Positions 1-10,285 of a DNA stretch of 64,000 bases are shown here, in pieces. Source of the DNA: Heterohyrax brucei (lineage: Eukaryota > Chordata > Mammalia > Hyracoidea > Procaviidae); NCBI GenBank assembly GCA_028571685.1, contig CM053158.1, forward strand, positions 57,442,001 to 57,506,000, written 5' to 3'. Made by a program: the position numbers and the translations under genes. The number at the start of each line of letters is the position of its first letter. Position 1 is the first letter of the stretch. The notes beneath the pieces were generated by a model. The model did not search any database. It was not told where the DNA came from and saw nothing but the letters and a program-made list of their open reading frames with translations.

Positions 1-84
1 GACCAGTGTGGACTTGGGATTTGCCACAGGCACATCATTCAGGTACCTCACTCTTAGCAATGAAGCAGGTAGCAAACTGAGGGG

Positions 85-235
85 GGGAGGGCATTTGAAA
101 TCAGAAAAACCACCTTTAAGTATCATTTCCAAAATTTATTACCTGTATGACATTAGGCAAGAAGCTCTTACACCTCACTGAGCCTTATTTTCCATTTCTG
201 GACAAAGGGAATTATTCTAGTCACTGTATTTCAAT
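85..235 (+). mobile_element. MIR SINE, core region
   Basis: The stretch around 145-235 follows the MIR core: a 'gtgacattgggcaag'-like block, then 'cctcactgagcctta', then a T-rich 'tttcc-atttctgga-aaaggga-aat' block. This is the usual order for the plus orientation. It is heavily diverged, which fits an ancient tRNA-derived SINE of early mammalian age. The 5' tRNA-like head is not recognisable. Confidence 0.6.
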
Positions 236-239
236 CTAT

Positions 240-360
240 TTGGTATTTAAACTACGTGCTAGGATGTGGGCTGGGTACTTTACAGGTTTTCACTCTTGAA
301 GCCTTGCAACTCAATGAGGTATGTAATATGAGTTCTATTTTGCAAATGTAATCATTTGGC
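240..360 (-). mobile_element. MIR-like fragment
   Basis: The order 'gtgctaggatgtgg', 'tactttacaggt', 'cactcttgaagccttgcaactcaatgaggta', 'ttttgcaaatg' matches the reverse complement of MIR, which normally reads as degenerate copies of ctgggcactttac, taatcctcacaac, gaggtag and ttttacagatg. It lies head to tail with the plus-strand MIR before it, so these are two insertions. Diverged, and the borders are approximate. Confidence 0.45.
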
Positions 361-423
361 ATTTTGCAGAAGCAGTGGCATGCCCTGAGGCTAGTCTTTG
401 CTTGTTCTCTACTCTTTTCTTTT

Positions 424-1487
424 TAGACTCATCCCCTGGGTGATGTCATTTGGTTTCATGGCTTTAAATATCATCTACTTGCTGACGACTTCCAACTCAG
501 CGTACTGAATCTCAAGTGCTCCCCTTAACTTTGGACACACGTGCTGGCTGCCCACTTAACACCTAATATACATCTGAACGTGACCCAAGATAAGCTCCTG
601 ATTTTTCCCATCAAGTGAACACACCTTTCTCAGTAGTGTTAATTATATTCTTTCAGCTGCTCAGGACGTAAACCTTGGAATCATCCTGGAATCCTCAGTT
701 AGTCTGACCTCCCACTTCAATCCATAAAAACACCCCTCTGAGCTCTGCTTCCGGGTTGTTGTTGTCTGTGTTTCCACTGTTGCCCACCATCATCTCTCAC
801 CCAGGTTCCTGCCAGAGCCTCCTCACTGATCCGCCTGCTCTGACTTCACTCTTCTCCAGCCTCTTCTCAGGACAACAGCCAGGACAGTGCTGTAGGAGGT
901 GAAATTAGATGATACACCCTCTGTGTTATAGGCTCTGATGACTGTATATCTCAGGCTGAAATTCAGGTCCCCACAGGCACCCGTACACGGACTTCTGTTA
1001 TGTACTGCCTCCTTGTGACCTCTCTGACCTCCTCTCCACTAGCCTCTCCCTCCCTGCTCTTCTCCAGCCAGCCTGCATCCTGGTTGTTTCCCCTATGCAC
1101 CAGGCACATTTCCTCCCCAGAACCTGTGTGCTCGCTGCGTCCTCCCCCTGCAATCCTCTGCTCACAGCCGAACGCGGCTCCTTTTCTCACTTCCTTCAGT
1201 ACTGATTCAAACGTTGTCTTCACAAGAAGTCTTCCCTGGCCACCCCTTCTAAAACTATGGCCTCACCACTGCGTTTTCCATCCTCCTTCCCTAATTTATC
1301 TTCCCCTTAGCACACATCATTGCCCAGAACACTATGGATTTGTTTGGTTATTGTCTGGCTTCCCCACCAGAATGCAAACTTAACGAGTGCAACTGCTTTT
1401 GTCTTTTTCTTTCACTGCTCTGACCCCTCTATTCCAGAGCAGTGCCGAGGACCTACTAGGTGCTCAATAAATAATGTTGGAATGAAT
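424..1487 (+). mobile_element. LINE-2 (L2) 3' end
   Basis: The sequence tracks the L2 3' region in order. 'catggctttaaatatcatctac' and 'ctgatgactcccaa'-like text come first, then 'cttggaatcatcctggaatcctc', 'cctctctgacctcctctcc', 'gtcttccctggccaccc', 'ccaccagaatgcaaact', and finally the 'tgctcaataaataatgttggaatgaat' signature that closes L2. About 1.06 kb of ORF2 C-terminal coding and 3' UTR sequence is present, with no intact frame. The plus-strand 127-codon frame at 1000-1383 lies inside it and is not a gene. High divergence fits an insertion older than placental radiation. Confidence 0.8.
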
Positions 1488-2700
1488 TAATAAGGAAACC
1501 AAACCTCAAAGAGATTGGAGAAGCTGTATGTACTCAAAGAACTTGAAACATACAGTATTATTTGCAGGTTGACACTTGAGGTCTCTTTGAGATGGCAATA
1601 CATGGGATTCAGGCCCATCTGGCTTTGGTCCACTAATTTCTGAAAGCCCCTGAAGTTCTTTTCTTGCCAAAAAGTATTTTTTAGAACTCTGGGCAAGGAT
1701 GTCCTAGCAAGTGAGGCCTGCTGGGCTGCCTCACACATAACAAGCTGACATTGCTAACTCCTGGTGTTCTGTGTATAGCCCAAATTCATAGCCCTTGACA
1801 TGGCCTGTCAGCTTCCACTGCCTTCCATTCTAAATTTGTATGATCTTAGCATAATTAGCCCCGTTTTTGTCATTCCACAACTGCTAAGTATGCAGTGGCT
1901 GTGCTGTGTTACAGCTCCTCTTGGAAGCAGATGACATATCATGAAATATTTATTAAAAAAACAAGCGCAGACTTTCTTAATTATTACCATGACTGCTTTC
2001 CCTTCAAAGTCCAGGAGAGGTGAGCCTGTGCACTGCAGAACTGCTGGAATATGACGATTTCCTCTTGATCTTTAATTTTCCTTTTATGCATTTGGGTACA
2101 TTTTATGGCTTCTTTGGAAAGCTCCACTCAGTCTCACCGTCTGCCTGTTTGTTTTCCCCAATCTGCAGTGCCTTTTGTTTTATCATTTGCATTTCTTAGG
2201 CTTTTTCAGATCAATAAACATTACCCCAACTGCTCTAGTTTAATAAAACCATTATTGCTTATTAACTGTCTCAACTAGAAGTAGCCAGAAAAATACTCAC
2301 TGGGATTGGTTCCTGTTTTTGTGTATTAGTATTACAGAAGCATCTTTCTCTTGGATCCTAGAAGTATATTCTCAAGAGTTGGGAGGTAGGATTTTGGATG
2401 CAAGTTAGTGATTTCAGGTCACTTCTATAGGACGGCCTGTTTGTCACTTACTTACTAGAATTACTGGTTCTTGGGTGGGCAAGTAGAGAGAGGCAATGAA
2501 ACATTTCTCAGCGTTCTGCACACCCTCTGGAGCTCATCAGAGGAAAAGAGCGTTATTAAAGCAAATTGATCTCACTCTTCTCACCCTAATCCTTCTCTTC
2601 CCTCTGTCTTCTCCTCGTTTTTTTCCCTCCTTCCCTTTCTATTGCCCCACAGGTCTCTTCTCCTGTGAAAATGAGAAACTCAAAATGAATTGTAACATGT
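1488..2700. other. No gene or clear repeat recognised
   Basis: About 1.2 kb of AT-rich sequence in which I recognise no repeat family, gene or RNA. A pyrimidine-rich run lies at about 2570-2645. Short frames on both strands have no recognisable protein similarity and no splice-site framing I would trust. Confidence 0.4.
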
Positions 2701-2709
2701 GTCAAAGCC

Positions 2710-2762
2710 CAGAGGACAATAAAACCAAACAAACGTGGTGCCATCAAGTCAATTCCAACTTG
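2710..2762 (-). mobile_element. AfroSINE/RTE tail fragment
   Basis: The block 'ggtgccatcaagtcaattcc' is the reverse complement of the shared AfroSINE/RTE 3' end (gaatcgactcgacggcacc type). Only about 50 bp is convincing; the following text to about 2830 may be a decayed continuation. Confidence 0.45.
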
Positions 2763-3361
2763 TAACAGCAAATGAAAGCTTTTCAGTGTTAGAGTCATAA
2801 GCATTAACTGTACAGCCCCATTCAAACACAAACCACAGCATCTCTACGGTATCCCTACTCTTCCTCTGTTGCCCTAAACCTGACTAGGGTTTGGAAAAGC
2901 TCAGCTCCCTGGAACGAATGAATAGAAATTTTTGCTCAGAGTTCTCAAAATAGTCGTAAACTCTTATAGTCTCCCAGTGAGGGAAATAAAAGCTAGTCTT
3001 AAAATCCTCATTTCATAGATGAAAAAGATGAGGAATTGAGAGGCTAAGACCTAAAGTGAAAATGGAAACTGAGGGTAATCAGAGGACATGTTTAATACAT
3101 ACAAAAAATATATACATACTACATGTTTACTGTATTTTGATACAAATACTTCGCACCTTCTGTGTTTGCTGCCATGCCCTCTCCCCCACTCCTCAAGCCT
3201 TCCTCACAAGCACCCCCATGCCAATCCTCTTCCACATGTTGTTGTAAAAAGAAACAGTATAGCATGCTTACAAAAACACCTGGCAGTGGGGAAAGCACAG
3301 TGAGCAAACAAATGCAGAAGGCGTTCACTGTTTGCCTAAACATATGGTGTATGCATATATA
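2763..3361. other. Mostly unrecognised, possible MIR trace
   Basis: A weak MIR-like core in minus orientation ('cctcatttcatagatgaaaaagatgagg') lies near 3006-3040. The rest shows nothing I can name. Overlapping short frames at 3056-3427 fall on both strands of the same sequence and look like chance frames. Confidence 0.35.
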
Positions 3362-3753
3362 CAAGGCGTGACAAGTTGGTGAACTCATCCTAGAAAAAGT
3401 GCTACATGCCTCATTGTTGAATATCACTGTGGTTACCTTCGAAGTACTTCCCTTGGGAAGCTATGCACTGATGCCAGCAGCTAGTCCACCCTTCAAAGCA
3501 AGTTTGGAACTCTTTTTCTGGAATGGCTATCAGAGCTGTCATTGTAATACCCTGGATGTCCTGAATGTCAATATGGCTTCCTTTCAATATTTCCTTTATC
3601 TTCAAGTAAACAAAAAGGCTATGGGGGCCAGATCATGTGAGTAGGGAGAGTGTTCCAATACAATTATTTGTTTACTGATCATAGTGATAATTCAGCAATG
3701 AAGTATGCAACACTTAAAAAAATTGAGTTCATGGTCTTAATTGTCAGACCTCA
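3362..3753 (-). mobile_element. Internally deleted mariner transposon
   Basis: A 392-bp element flanked by TA dinucleotides (3360-3361 and 3754-3755), as mariner insertion predicts. Its ends are imperfect inverted repeats: the left end reads 'caaggcgtgacaag..gaactcatcctagaaaaagtg' and the right end is its decayed complement. On the minus strand, 3411-3605 still encodes a mariner transposase C-terminus with KIKEILKG, DIQDIQG, MAIPEKEFQ-like and YFEG blocks. The middle of the transposase, with its catalytic D,D positions, is gone; the sequence jumps from the 'ttgtttactg' block to the far terminal repeat. It is therefore a non-autonomous deletion derivative. A second derivative lies at 32.6 kb. 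Confidence 0.7.
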
Positions 3754-3760
3754 TATGTAT

Positions 3761-3920
3761 GGGACCATGATGGTACAGTGGTTAAGAGCTACCAGCTGCT
3801 AACCAAAAAGGTCATTAGCTGGAATCCATCAGCCACTCCTTGCAAACCCTGTGGGGCAGTTCTACCCTGTCCTGTAGGGTGACTATAAGTCAGAATCAGC
3901 TTGATGGCAACGTGTTTGGT
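3761..3920 (+). mobile_element. AfroSINE, full-length short form
   Basis: The head contains an A-box-like 'cagtggttaagagct' and the following 'gctgctaaccaaaaaggtc', then a B-box-like 'ctggaatccatc'. The body ends 'ggcagttctaccctgtcctgtagggtgactataagtcag' and a 'cttgatggcaacgtgtttgg' tail. This is the tRNA-derived SINE typical of Afrotheria, with a 3' end shared with the RTE LINE. It begins 5 bp after the mariner's flanking TA. A TG/TA-rich microsatellite follows its tail. Confidence 0.85.
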
Positions 3921-3962
3921 GTATACGTGTATTTGCGTGTGTATCTATATGTATATATATAA
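3921..3962. repeat. TG/TA microsatellite at SINE tail
   Basis: An imperfect alternating purine-pyrimidine run (gtgtatacgtgtatttgcgtg, then tatatgtatatatata) directly follows the AfroSINE tail. A short reverse match to the SINE end ('aaaccaaaaacccatta', 3961-3977) comes next, so the run may join the tails of two opposed SINE pieces. Confidence 0.5.
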
Positions 3963-4029
3963 ACCAAAAACCCATTACCAGGGTGCCAGTTTCTGCCATG
4001 TGCTCAGAAGGCAGGCTTATTAAAAGCTA

Positions 4030-4985
4030 GCACTGTACTATCTTTATTATTCAATGCAATTTATTTTTAAATTTCTGTTATGGTTTCTTTAATTCACAAA
4101 TAAGTTTGTGGTTTTAATTTCCATTTTGTAAATATTCATTGGGAATTCTTTTATTGTTATATTCAGAGTTCTGCATGCATCTATTAATAAACATGCATGT
4201 TTTTCAAAATAACAGCACTTTTTTTCCTTGAAATATGCATGTTGACATCTTCCACAGCTACAATGGATTCACCAATTTCTCCCTATAGAATTCACTTTTG
4301 CCTTAATTCATTTCCAGACTTTTTATTTGGTTCATTCAAGTTTGGTTTTGTTACGTTTTCCTAGTTAGTTGAACCTTTATAGCATTATGTAGTGATTCTC
4401 TTTTTATTTAATACCACTATTTTATCTGATGTTAATACAAGGAAACTGCTCCCTGTATTAGCAGTTGGAGGTTAATTGTCCAGGCTATTGGTAAAGAGCA
4501 GTTGCTGGTTGCGGGTAGGAGGGTAGGAGAGGAATAAGGATTTCATATGTGTGGACTCTGTGTTTTGGTATTTTCCTGGTTTACCTTTTGTCATGTTTTT
4601 GTTTTCAACCATCTGTATCCTTATATTTTATGTATATTTCTCCTAAATATGAAAGTCTATCACTTTCTTTTTGTTTCGTTTTTCCTTTCAGTACAACAAT
4701 CTCCCTCCTGTCAAATTCACATATATTATTGAATTAGTTTTTACATTTAGATGTGTATCTGGCATTTTTCTTTGTGTTTTTTTTTGTCTGTTTTTTAATG
4801 CAGTCTTTCTTCTGTTTTCTAGCCTATTTTGGGAGTACTCTAGTATCGTTTTCTTTTTTCTTACTCCATTTCCCCTCCTCCTAGTTTAGAAGCTATAAAC
4901 TCTATTTCCATTCTTTTACTGATTCACTAGAGATTTTATCATGCATATGCACCTCACAAAGTCTAACAACTAATCTTAACTTTAT
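4030..4985 (-). mobile_element. Old L1 ORF2 fragment
   Basis: Very AT-rich text with local matches to reverse-complement L1 ORF2. The clearest is about 4370-4440: 'gttgaacctttatagcattatgtagtgattctc' followed by 'tattttatctgatgttaata'. This is the familiar L1 segment that ends with KTDF-like coding when read on the minus strand. Many frames are broken. It may belong to the same decayed element as the L1 3' end beginning near 5000, or be a separate insertion. Confidence 0.45.
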
Positions 4986-5403
4986 AGGCTTTTTGTTTTT
5001 TATAATTTATTTTATTTTTTTCACTGTTGATGAGAATATCTACAGTAAAAACATATACCAATTCAACAATTTCTATGTGTATAATTCAGTGACATTGATT
5101 ACAGTATTCGAGTTATGCAACCATTTCACCCTCCTTTTCTGATTTGTTCCTTCCTTGTTAACACAGACTCACTACCTCCTAAGGTTCCTATCTAACCTTT
5201 CCAGTTGCTCTTGTCAATTTATTTCCAAAAGATAGATCTTAAAATATATGATGCTCAAGGAAGTCATTCTTTACTAGATAAGCTTTTGTTTGATTTCAAG
5301 AAAACTTCGGGGGATAGTCTGGTTTAAGATTTAAAGATTACCATATTTTTATTCAAATGACATGCCTCTTTGGGGGTTGAGTGTTCCATGCTAATTATTT
5401 TTA

Positions 5404-5421
5404 TAGCAATATGTGAAAAAA
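5404..5421. repeat. Left 18-bp direct repeat (target duplication)
   Basis: The 18-mer tagcaatatgtgaaaaaa is repeated perfectly at 7935-7952 and brackets L1 I. The bases beyond it differ (a before here, t before there), so the duplication is exactly 18 bp or very close. That length is typical of LINE target-site duplications. Confidence 0.85.
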
Positions 5422-6223
5422 GGGAGGCAGAGTCAAGATGGCAGGCTGAACACACATCTCCCTAAGTCCCTCTGGAAACCAAGACCTGAATTCATAATTA
5501 AACAGAGCCTTCTGGACACTTAGTGAGCCCTAGGACACATCATAGCACTGTCAGTTTGGTCTTCATACCACTGAATGGAAAACTTCCTCTCTTTCGCTGA
5601 CCCCCACTCTTGGTAAATACTGACTTTCATGGTAACTCACCATTTAAACTTTTTTTCTCTGTCTTAGCTGGGACTTGGCTAGCAGCTAATCTCAGACACA
5701 CTGCTGGTGGGATCAGCAGGTGAAATTGCCATATTTTGAGAGCCTGGCTTTGGACTTTGTGTATCTCGGCACCTTTGGCCTCTCTTTCTGCCTCCATCAT
5801 TGAGTACCCTGTACCGAGGCAGGTGGGCAGCTTGTGTGTGATGCCATCTTGTTCCACTGGGAGGTGGTGATACCCATACGGGGTGGCCTCAGCTGGACCT
5901 AATTTCTAGGCTGGGAGGCAGTGCCTGCCTGGAGAAGAGTGCTTTCTGGCAGTAAAGCAGTATTCTACACAGTGTCGCCTACAGCTGGGGCCCAACAGCA
6001 GAAGCCAGCAGGGCAGTAGCCTTTCTGTATTTTGAACTAGTTTATAACATCTGGGGTTGGATATACAGCTGCTTACTTTCCTAGCTGGGAAGAAGGACCT
6101 GTACACCTGAAAACCTGACTGACTGGAAGTTCTCAGATACCTTTTACCTTTATTTTTAAGGCAGCCTAGAGAAATAACTGCAGTCCATCCTCACAGCATC
6201 TCTCCAAGCCTCTACTGACTCAC

Positions 6224-7201
6224 ATGATGCCCCGAAAGCAACAAACTCTGGATAAAAGTGTAACCAAGAAGTCACCTCATGGCTTCAGAAGGCCCCCAAA
6301 AGAAAGCACCAAAGAACTTCCTAGACAAAGAAACCTTTCTGAAACTATTGGAAGGTGAATACAAAAGGACTCTACATAGAGCCATCCTAGACCTTATACA
6401 AAATGCAGCAGAGCAAAATTAAAAATTAAGCAAGTCTTTCAATCTGATGGAACACCACTACTCTGAAATCCAACAGATCAAGAACAAAATTAAAGAAATA
6501 AAAAACTTCAATTCAAAGCCAAGAAAACGGAATGGAACAAATGGACTTTCTGACTTGGAAGACAGAGCTACCAACTCCAGCATCCATGAGGAGAAATCAG
6601 AGAAAAGAAACAAGACAAATGAAGAAGCATTAAGAAACATGTGGGACTGTATTAAGAGGAACAATCTATGATTAAGTGGAGTTCCTGAACACACAGAGAC
6701 ACTTGAGAACACAGAGAGTATTGTTGCTGAGCTACTGACAGAAAACTTCCCAGAAATTGTGAAAGAAGAGAATATAGATATCTAAGATGCATATTGAATG
6801 TTACTCAATATAGATCTCAAAAGAAAGACCCCAAGACATATTATAATCAGCCAAGTCAAGTGCTGTTGAGTCAGATCCAACAAAATGAAACATAAGCAGA
6901 AACTCTTAAAGGCAGCAAGACTCAAAGCAAGGCTAACATTCAGAGGGAAACCCCATAGGTTTTCATCAGATTTCTGAGCCAAAACAATGCTGGCATGGAG
7001 ACAGTGGCATGACACATTCAAAGCCTTGAAGAAGGAAAACTTCCAACCAAGAATTGTATATCTGGAAAAACTATCTTTCAATATGAAAATGAAATGAAGA
7101 CATTCTCAGATCAACATAAACTCAGAGACTTTGTGAAAACCAAACCAAAGCTACAAGAAATACTGAAAGAATCTCTTGGCTTAGAAGAACAAAACCACTA
7201 A
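6224..7201 (+). pseudogene. L1 ORF1 (RNA-binding protein), broken
   Basis: The start is the double ATG at 6224, reading MMPRKQQTLDK, and the end is the TAA at 7199-7201. The 978-nt length suits an L1 ORF1. A coiled-coil segment is visible at about 6450-6670 (EIQQIKNKIKEIKN, then LSDLEDRATNSSIHEEKSEK), followed by the RNA-recognition and C-terminal regions (KLSF near 7066, LKES near 7164). ORF1p normally trimerises through the coiled coil and coats L1 RNA. Here the frame shifts after the first 20-30 codons, a stop follows AEQN near 6420, and further breaks occur, so no full protein can be made. Confidence 0.75.
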
Positions 7202-7625
7202 CTTTAAGCAAACACAGGACACATCACCTAGAAACCTAATCAGCTAGGGAAGTCTCCAAATTCAGCCAAAGCTGTAATAGTGAAAGAAATGATCCAGTGA
7301 TCATATAATGAAAGCAATGATTTTGTCATGTTTAAAAGAGGGAGGTACTACAGTCATTATAGTCCTTCCAGATGGGAGGAAGTTAATAAGACTGGTAGTA
7401 ATTAACATTAGGTTTAACAAACCTAGTTTATTAAAGGGGATCATAGGGGCAGCCGTAAAGCACAATAAAGATGCAGCATATCAAATCAAGAAACACAACA
7501 CAGGAGTCTCAACAATCACAGAACAAACCCTGAAAAAGGTGAAAAATCAACTCACAAAGAAGAAAGTCCCAGAGCAGATTAACAAGAACAACAGACAAAA
7601 CATCAACACAAAAGTAAACATCACA

Positions 7626-7910
7626 ATGACAGCACTAAACACATACCTATCAATATTTACACTGAATGTGAATGGACTGAATGCTCCAGTAAAGAGACAT
7701 CAAGTAACACCTTGGATCAAAAGACAAGACCCATCCATAGGTTGCCCACAAGAAACTCACCTTAGACTTAAAGATACGAACAAACTGAAAATTAAAGGAT
7801 GGAAGAATATATATCAAGCTAACAATGAACAAAGAAGAACAGGTGTGTCAGATAAAATTGATTTTAATGTAAAATCCACCATCATGGATAAGGATGGACA
7901 CTATTGCTGA
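7626..7910 (+). pseudogene. L1 ORF2 N-terminus (endonuclease start)
   Basis: The start ATG at 7626 gives MTALNTYLSIFTLNVNGLNAP, the standard N-terminus of the L1 apurinic-like endonuclease with its conserved N in LNVNGLN. QETHLR with the catalytic E follows at about 7750. The frame ends at 7910, shortly before the element is cut off. The reading frame is open from 7308, through the spacer and into ORF2, making a 200-codon frame. The upstream part has no known L1 function and is probably chance. About 8% of the usual 1,270-codon ORF2 is present. Confidence 0.75.
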
Positions 7911-7934
7911 GAGGTTCAATGCACAAGCAGGACT

Positions 7935-7952
7935 TAGCAATATGTGAAAAAA
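7935..7952. repeat. Right 18-bp direct repeat (target duplication)
   Basis: Perfect copy of the 18-mer at 5404-5421. It follows the broken L1 end directly, with no A tail between them. Confidence 0.85.
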
Positions 7953-10285
7953 AATTGACATGGTAACCCTTATGAAAATACTTTGTAGAGGGAGAGCCCA
8001 CTAGCAAACAAATGTAGAAAGGGTGTATTATTAGCATACAAATACAATTTCTTGGGACAATAGTTTGAGAACTTCATCCAGTCTCCATGGCTTCAGAAAG
8101 TATGGATTTCATGAGAATTTGGAATCATATTCTACACTTTCCTCCTTTTGATCAGAATTTTTCTATAGAATTTTTTATCAAAATGTTCAGTAATGGTAGC
8201 CCAACACCATTTAGTTCTTCTGGCCTTATGGCAAAGGAGGCAATTATCACGGAGGCAATTAGCTACACATTTCATTTCTTCCCCTATTTCTGACTCTTCC
8301 TCTTCCTCTGTTGCCTTAGGGAAATAGAGACCAACGATTGTGCATTTGGTTGGTCATTCACAACCTTTTAAGATCCCAGATCCTATGCAGTGAACCAAGA
8401 CATAAAACAGAAACACTAACCCTGATAGTAGGCTAATTAATGGGAATGTCTCATGAAATTTCAACCCTCATCCTCAAAATCAAGGAATCAAATCTCCTGA
8501 GGTGTTTGTTTGTACCTAAGCAGCTGCAGCAGCTACTTATCTTGCTGTTGTAGATACATCTATCACCCAATTTTTGCCATTTCAACTTTTTAAGGTATAC
8601 AACTTACTGGAAGCAACTACATTAGTCAGCCGTGCAAGCTCCATCTATATTGTAGCATGTATCAAGACTTCCCTCTTACTGGCTGAGTAGTATTCGGCAA
8701 GTAGTATTTCTTTGCATATATTTATTTTGTTTATTCACTCATTCAGATTGTTTCCACTTTTTGGCTGTTGTAAAAAGTTCTGCAGTGAATACTGGTGTAC
8801 ATATCTCTTTGAGTCTTTGAACTGTACGTGCAGGAGTAGAACTGCTGGTTCATGTGGCAGTTCTTTTCTTAGCTTATTAGGGAATCTCCAGTCTGGTTTC
8901 CACAACAGTTATACCATTTTGCATTCTCACCAGCAACAGGTAAAATGTTCCAATTTTCTCACATTCTCACTGACATTTGTTTTCTGGTTTTTTTTTTGTC
9001 TTAACTATCTTATTGGGAAGGAAATGATACCTGGTTGTACTTTTGATTTGCATTTCTCTGATGGCTAATGGCATTAAGCATGTTTTCATGTGAATATCCT
9101 CTTTGGTGAAATGTCTATTGCAATCCTTTGCCAGTCTTATGATTGGGTTTTCTTTCTGTTCTGATTAAAGTTCATATATATTTTGGTTATTAGATTCTTA
9201 TTGGATATAAAGTTTCTGAAGATATTCTCTTAGTTGATAACTTGTATTTTTGTTTTTTTATGGAATCTTTTAATTAACAACAGTTTTTAATTTTTATGAT
9301 GTCCCATTTATTTATGTCTCTTTTTTTTTTATTGTATTCACTCATTCTTAAAAACTAGGTTTAAAAGCATTGCCCTGCATGTTCATCTAAGCATTTTATG
9401 GTTTTAGTTTTCATTAGGGCCTTAATCCATTTTGAATTTGTTCTTGGATTCTGTTTTATTTTTCTGCAAGTGGAAATCACATTTTCCCAGCATCATTAGT
9501 TGATGAGACTCTCTTTTCTTCACCAAATGAACTTAGCATCCTTGTCAAAAAGCAGTTGACCATAGATGATTGGGTTTATTTCTAGACTGTCACTTATCTG
9601 TTGTTATACCGGTACCAGGCTGTTTTGATTACTGTAGCCATATAACGTGTTTTAAAATTAGGGAGTGATTCCTCTTACATTGTTCATATCTTTCAACATT
9701 GCTTTACTATATTTGGTGTCTCTCATCATTCCATGTAAAGTTAATGGTGTCTTTTTTTTCGATTTTGTAAAGAAGAGTATTAGAATTTTCATCAAGATTG
9801 TGTTGAATTTATAGACTGCTTTGTTAATACTGACATGTTAACAAAATTAAATCTTCCAACCCATGAACAGGGACTACCTTTCCATTTGTTTTAAGTCTTC
9901 ATTGATTTCATTCTGCAATGTTTCATGGTTTTCTCTGTATAAGTCCTTCATATTTGTAGTTAAAGTTATTCCTCGGCATTTTACTCTAAGTAAAATAATT
10001 TCCCTAGTCTTAACTTTGTTCTCTTTTATATTAACCTGTGTATTTAACTATACTGATGCTCTTTATTTTTCCGAAGTGGTTCTGAATTACTACTAGTATT
10101 GTAGGCATTACTGAAAGACCCTTGTTAGTATTTCTTGAATGGAAGAATTCTTTCAGATTTATTTATCTAGGAATGTCATTCTTATTCTTCATTTTTGAAG
10201 CATACTTTTTCTGAATGTAGACTTTTGAATTTTTATATCAGCATTTTGAACATATCATTATTATTGCTTCTATTTTTTTCCACAG

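Larger units (their letters stand above)
5422..7934 (+). mobile_element. L1 (I): 5' half only, 3' truncated
   Basis: It starts with the L1 5' end ('ggaggcagagtcaagatggc'), the same start seen on the minus strand at 25408 in L1 D. It then contains an 802-bp 5' UTR, ORF1 (6224-7201), a 424-bp inter-ORF spacer and only the first 100 or so codons of ORF2. It stops after 'acaagcaggact' with no poly(A) and no 3' UTR. In L1 D the next bases would be tcacaaaaatgaaa. Perfect 18-bp repeats flank it. Most L1 truncations are 5', so this is an inverted pattern. Early 3' termination, internal priming, or a deletion ending exactly at the repeat could explain it; the sequence alone does not decide. Confidence 0.8.
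5000..10285 (-). mobile_element. Old L1 (H), host of nested insertion
   Basis: The 3' end is at about 5000 (T-rich start), followed by a long L1 3' UTR in reverse. It includes 'acagtaaaaacatataccaattcaacaatttc', the L1-type 'ttcaccctccttttctga', and later 'ggcaaaggaggcaatt' and 'cttttaagatcccag' (8230-8380). ORF2 C-terminal sequence follows from about 8600 to 10110, with the usual 'gttgtaaaaagttctgcagtgaa' and 'ttttgatttgcatttctctgatggctaatg' landmarks. At about 10120-10285 the text jumps to the ORF1 C-terminal region, so several kilobases of ORF2 are missing. The element is split at 5404-7952 by L1 I, with about 155 bp of unassigned sequence at the split. Strong divergence indicates considerable age. 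Confidence 0.7.

Noticed and set aside
963-1383. Overlapping 86- and 127-codon frames on both strands
   Set aside because: They lie inside the L2 3' end, and neither shows a domain.
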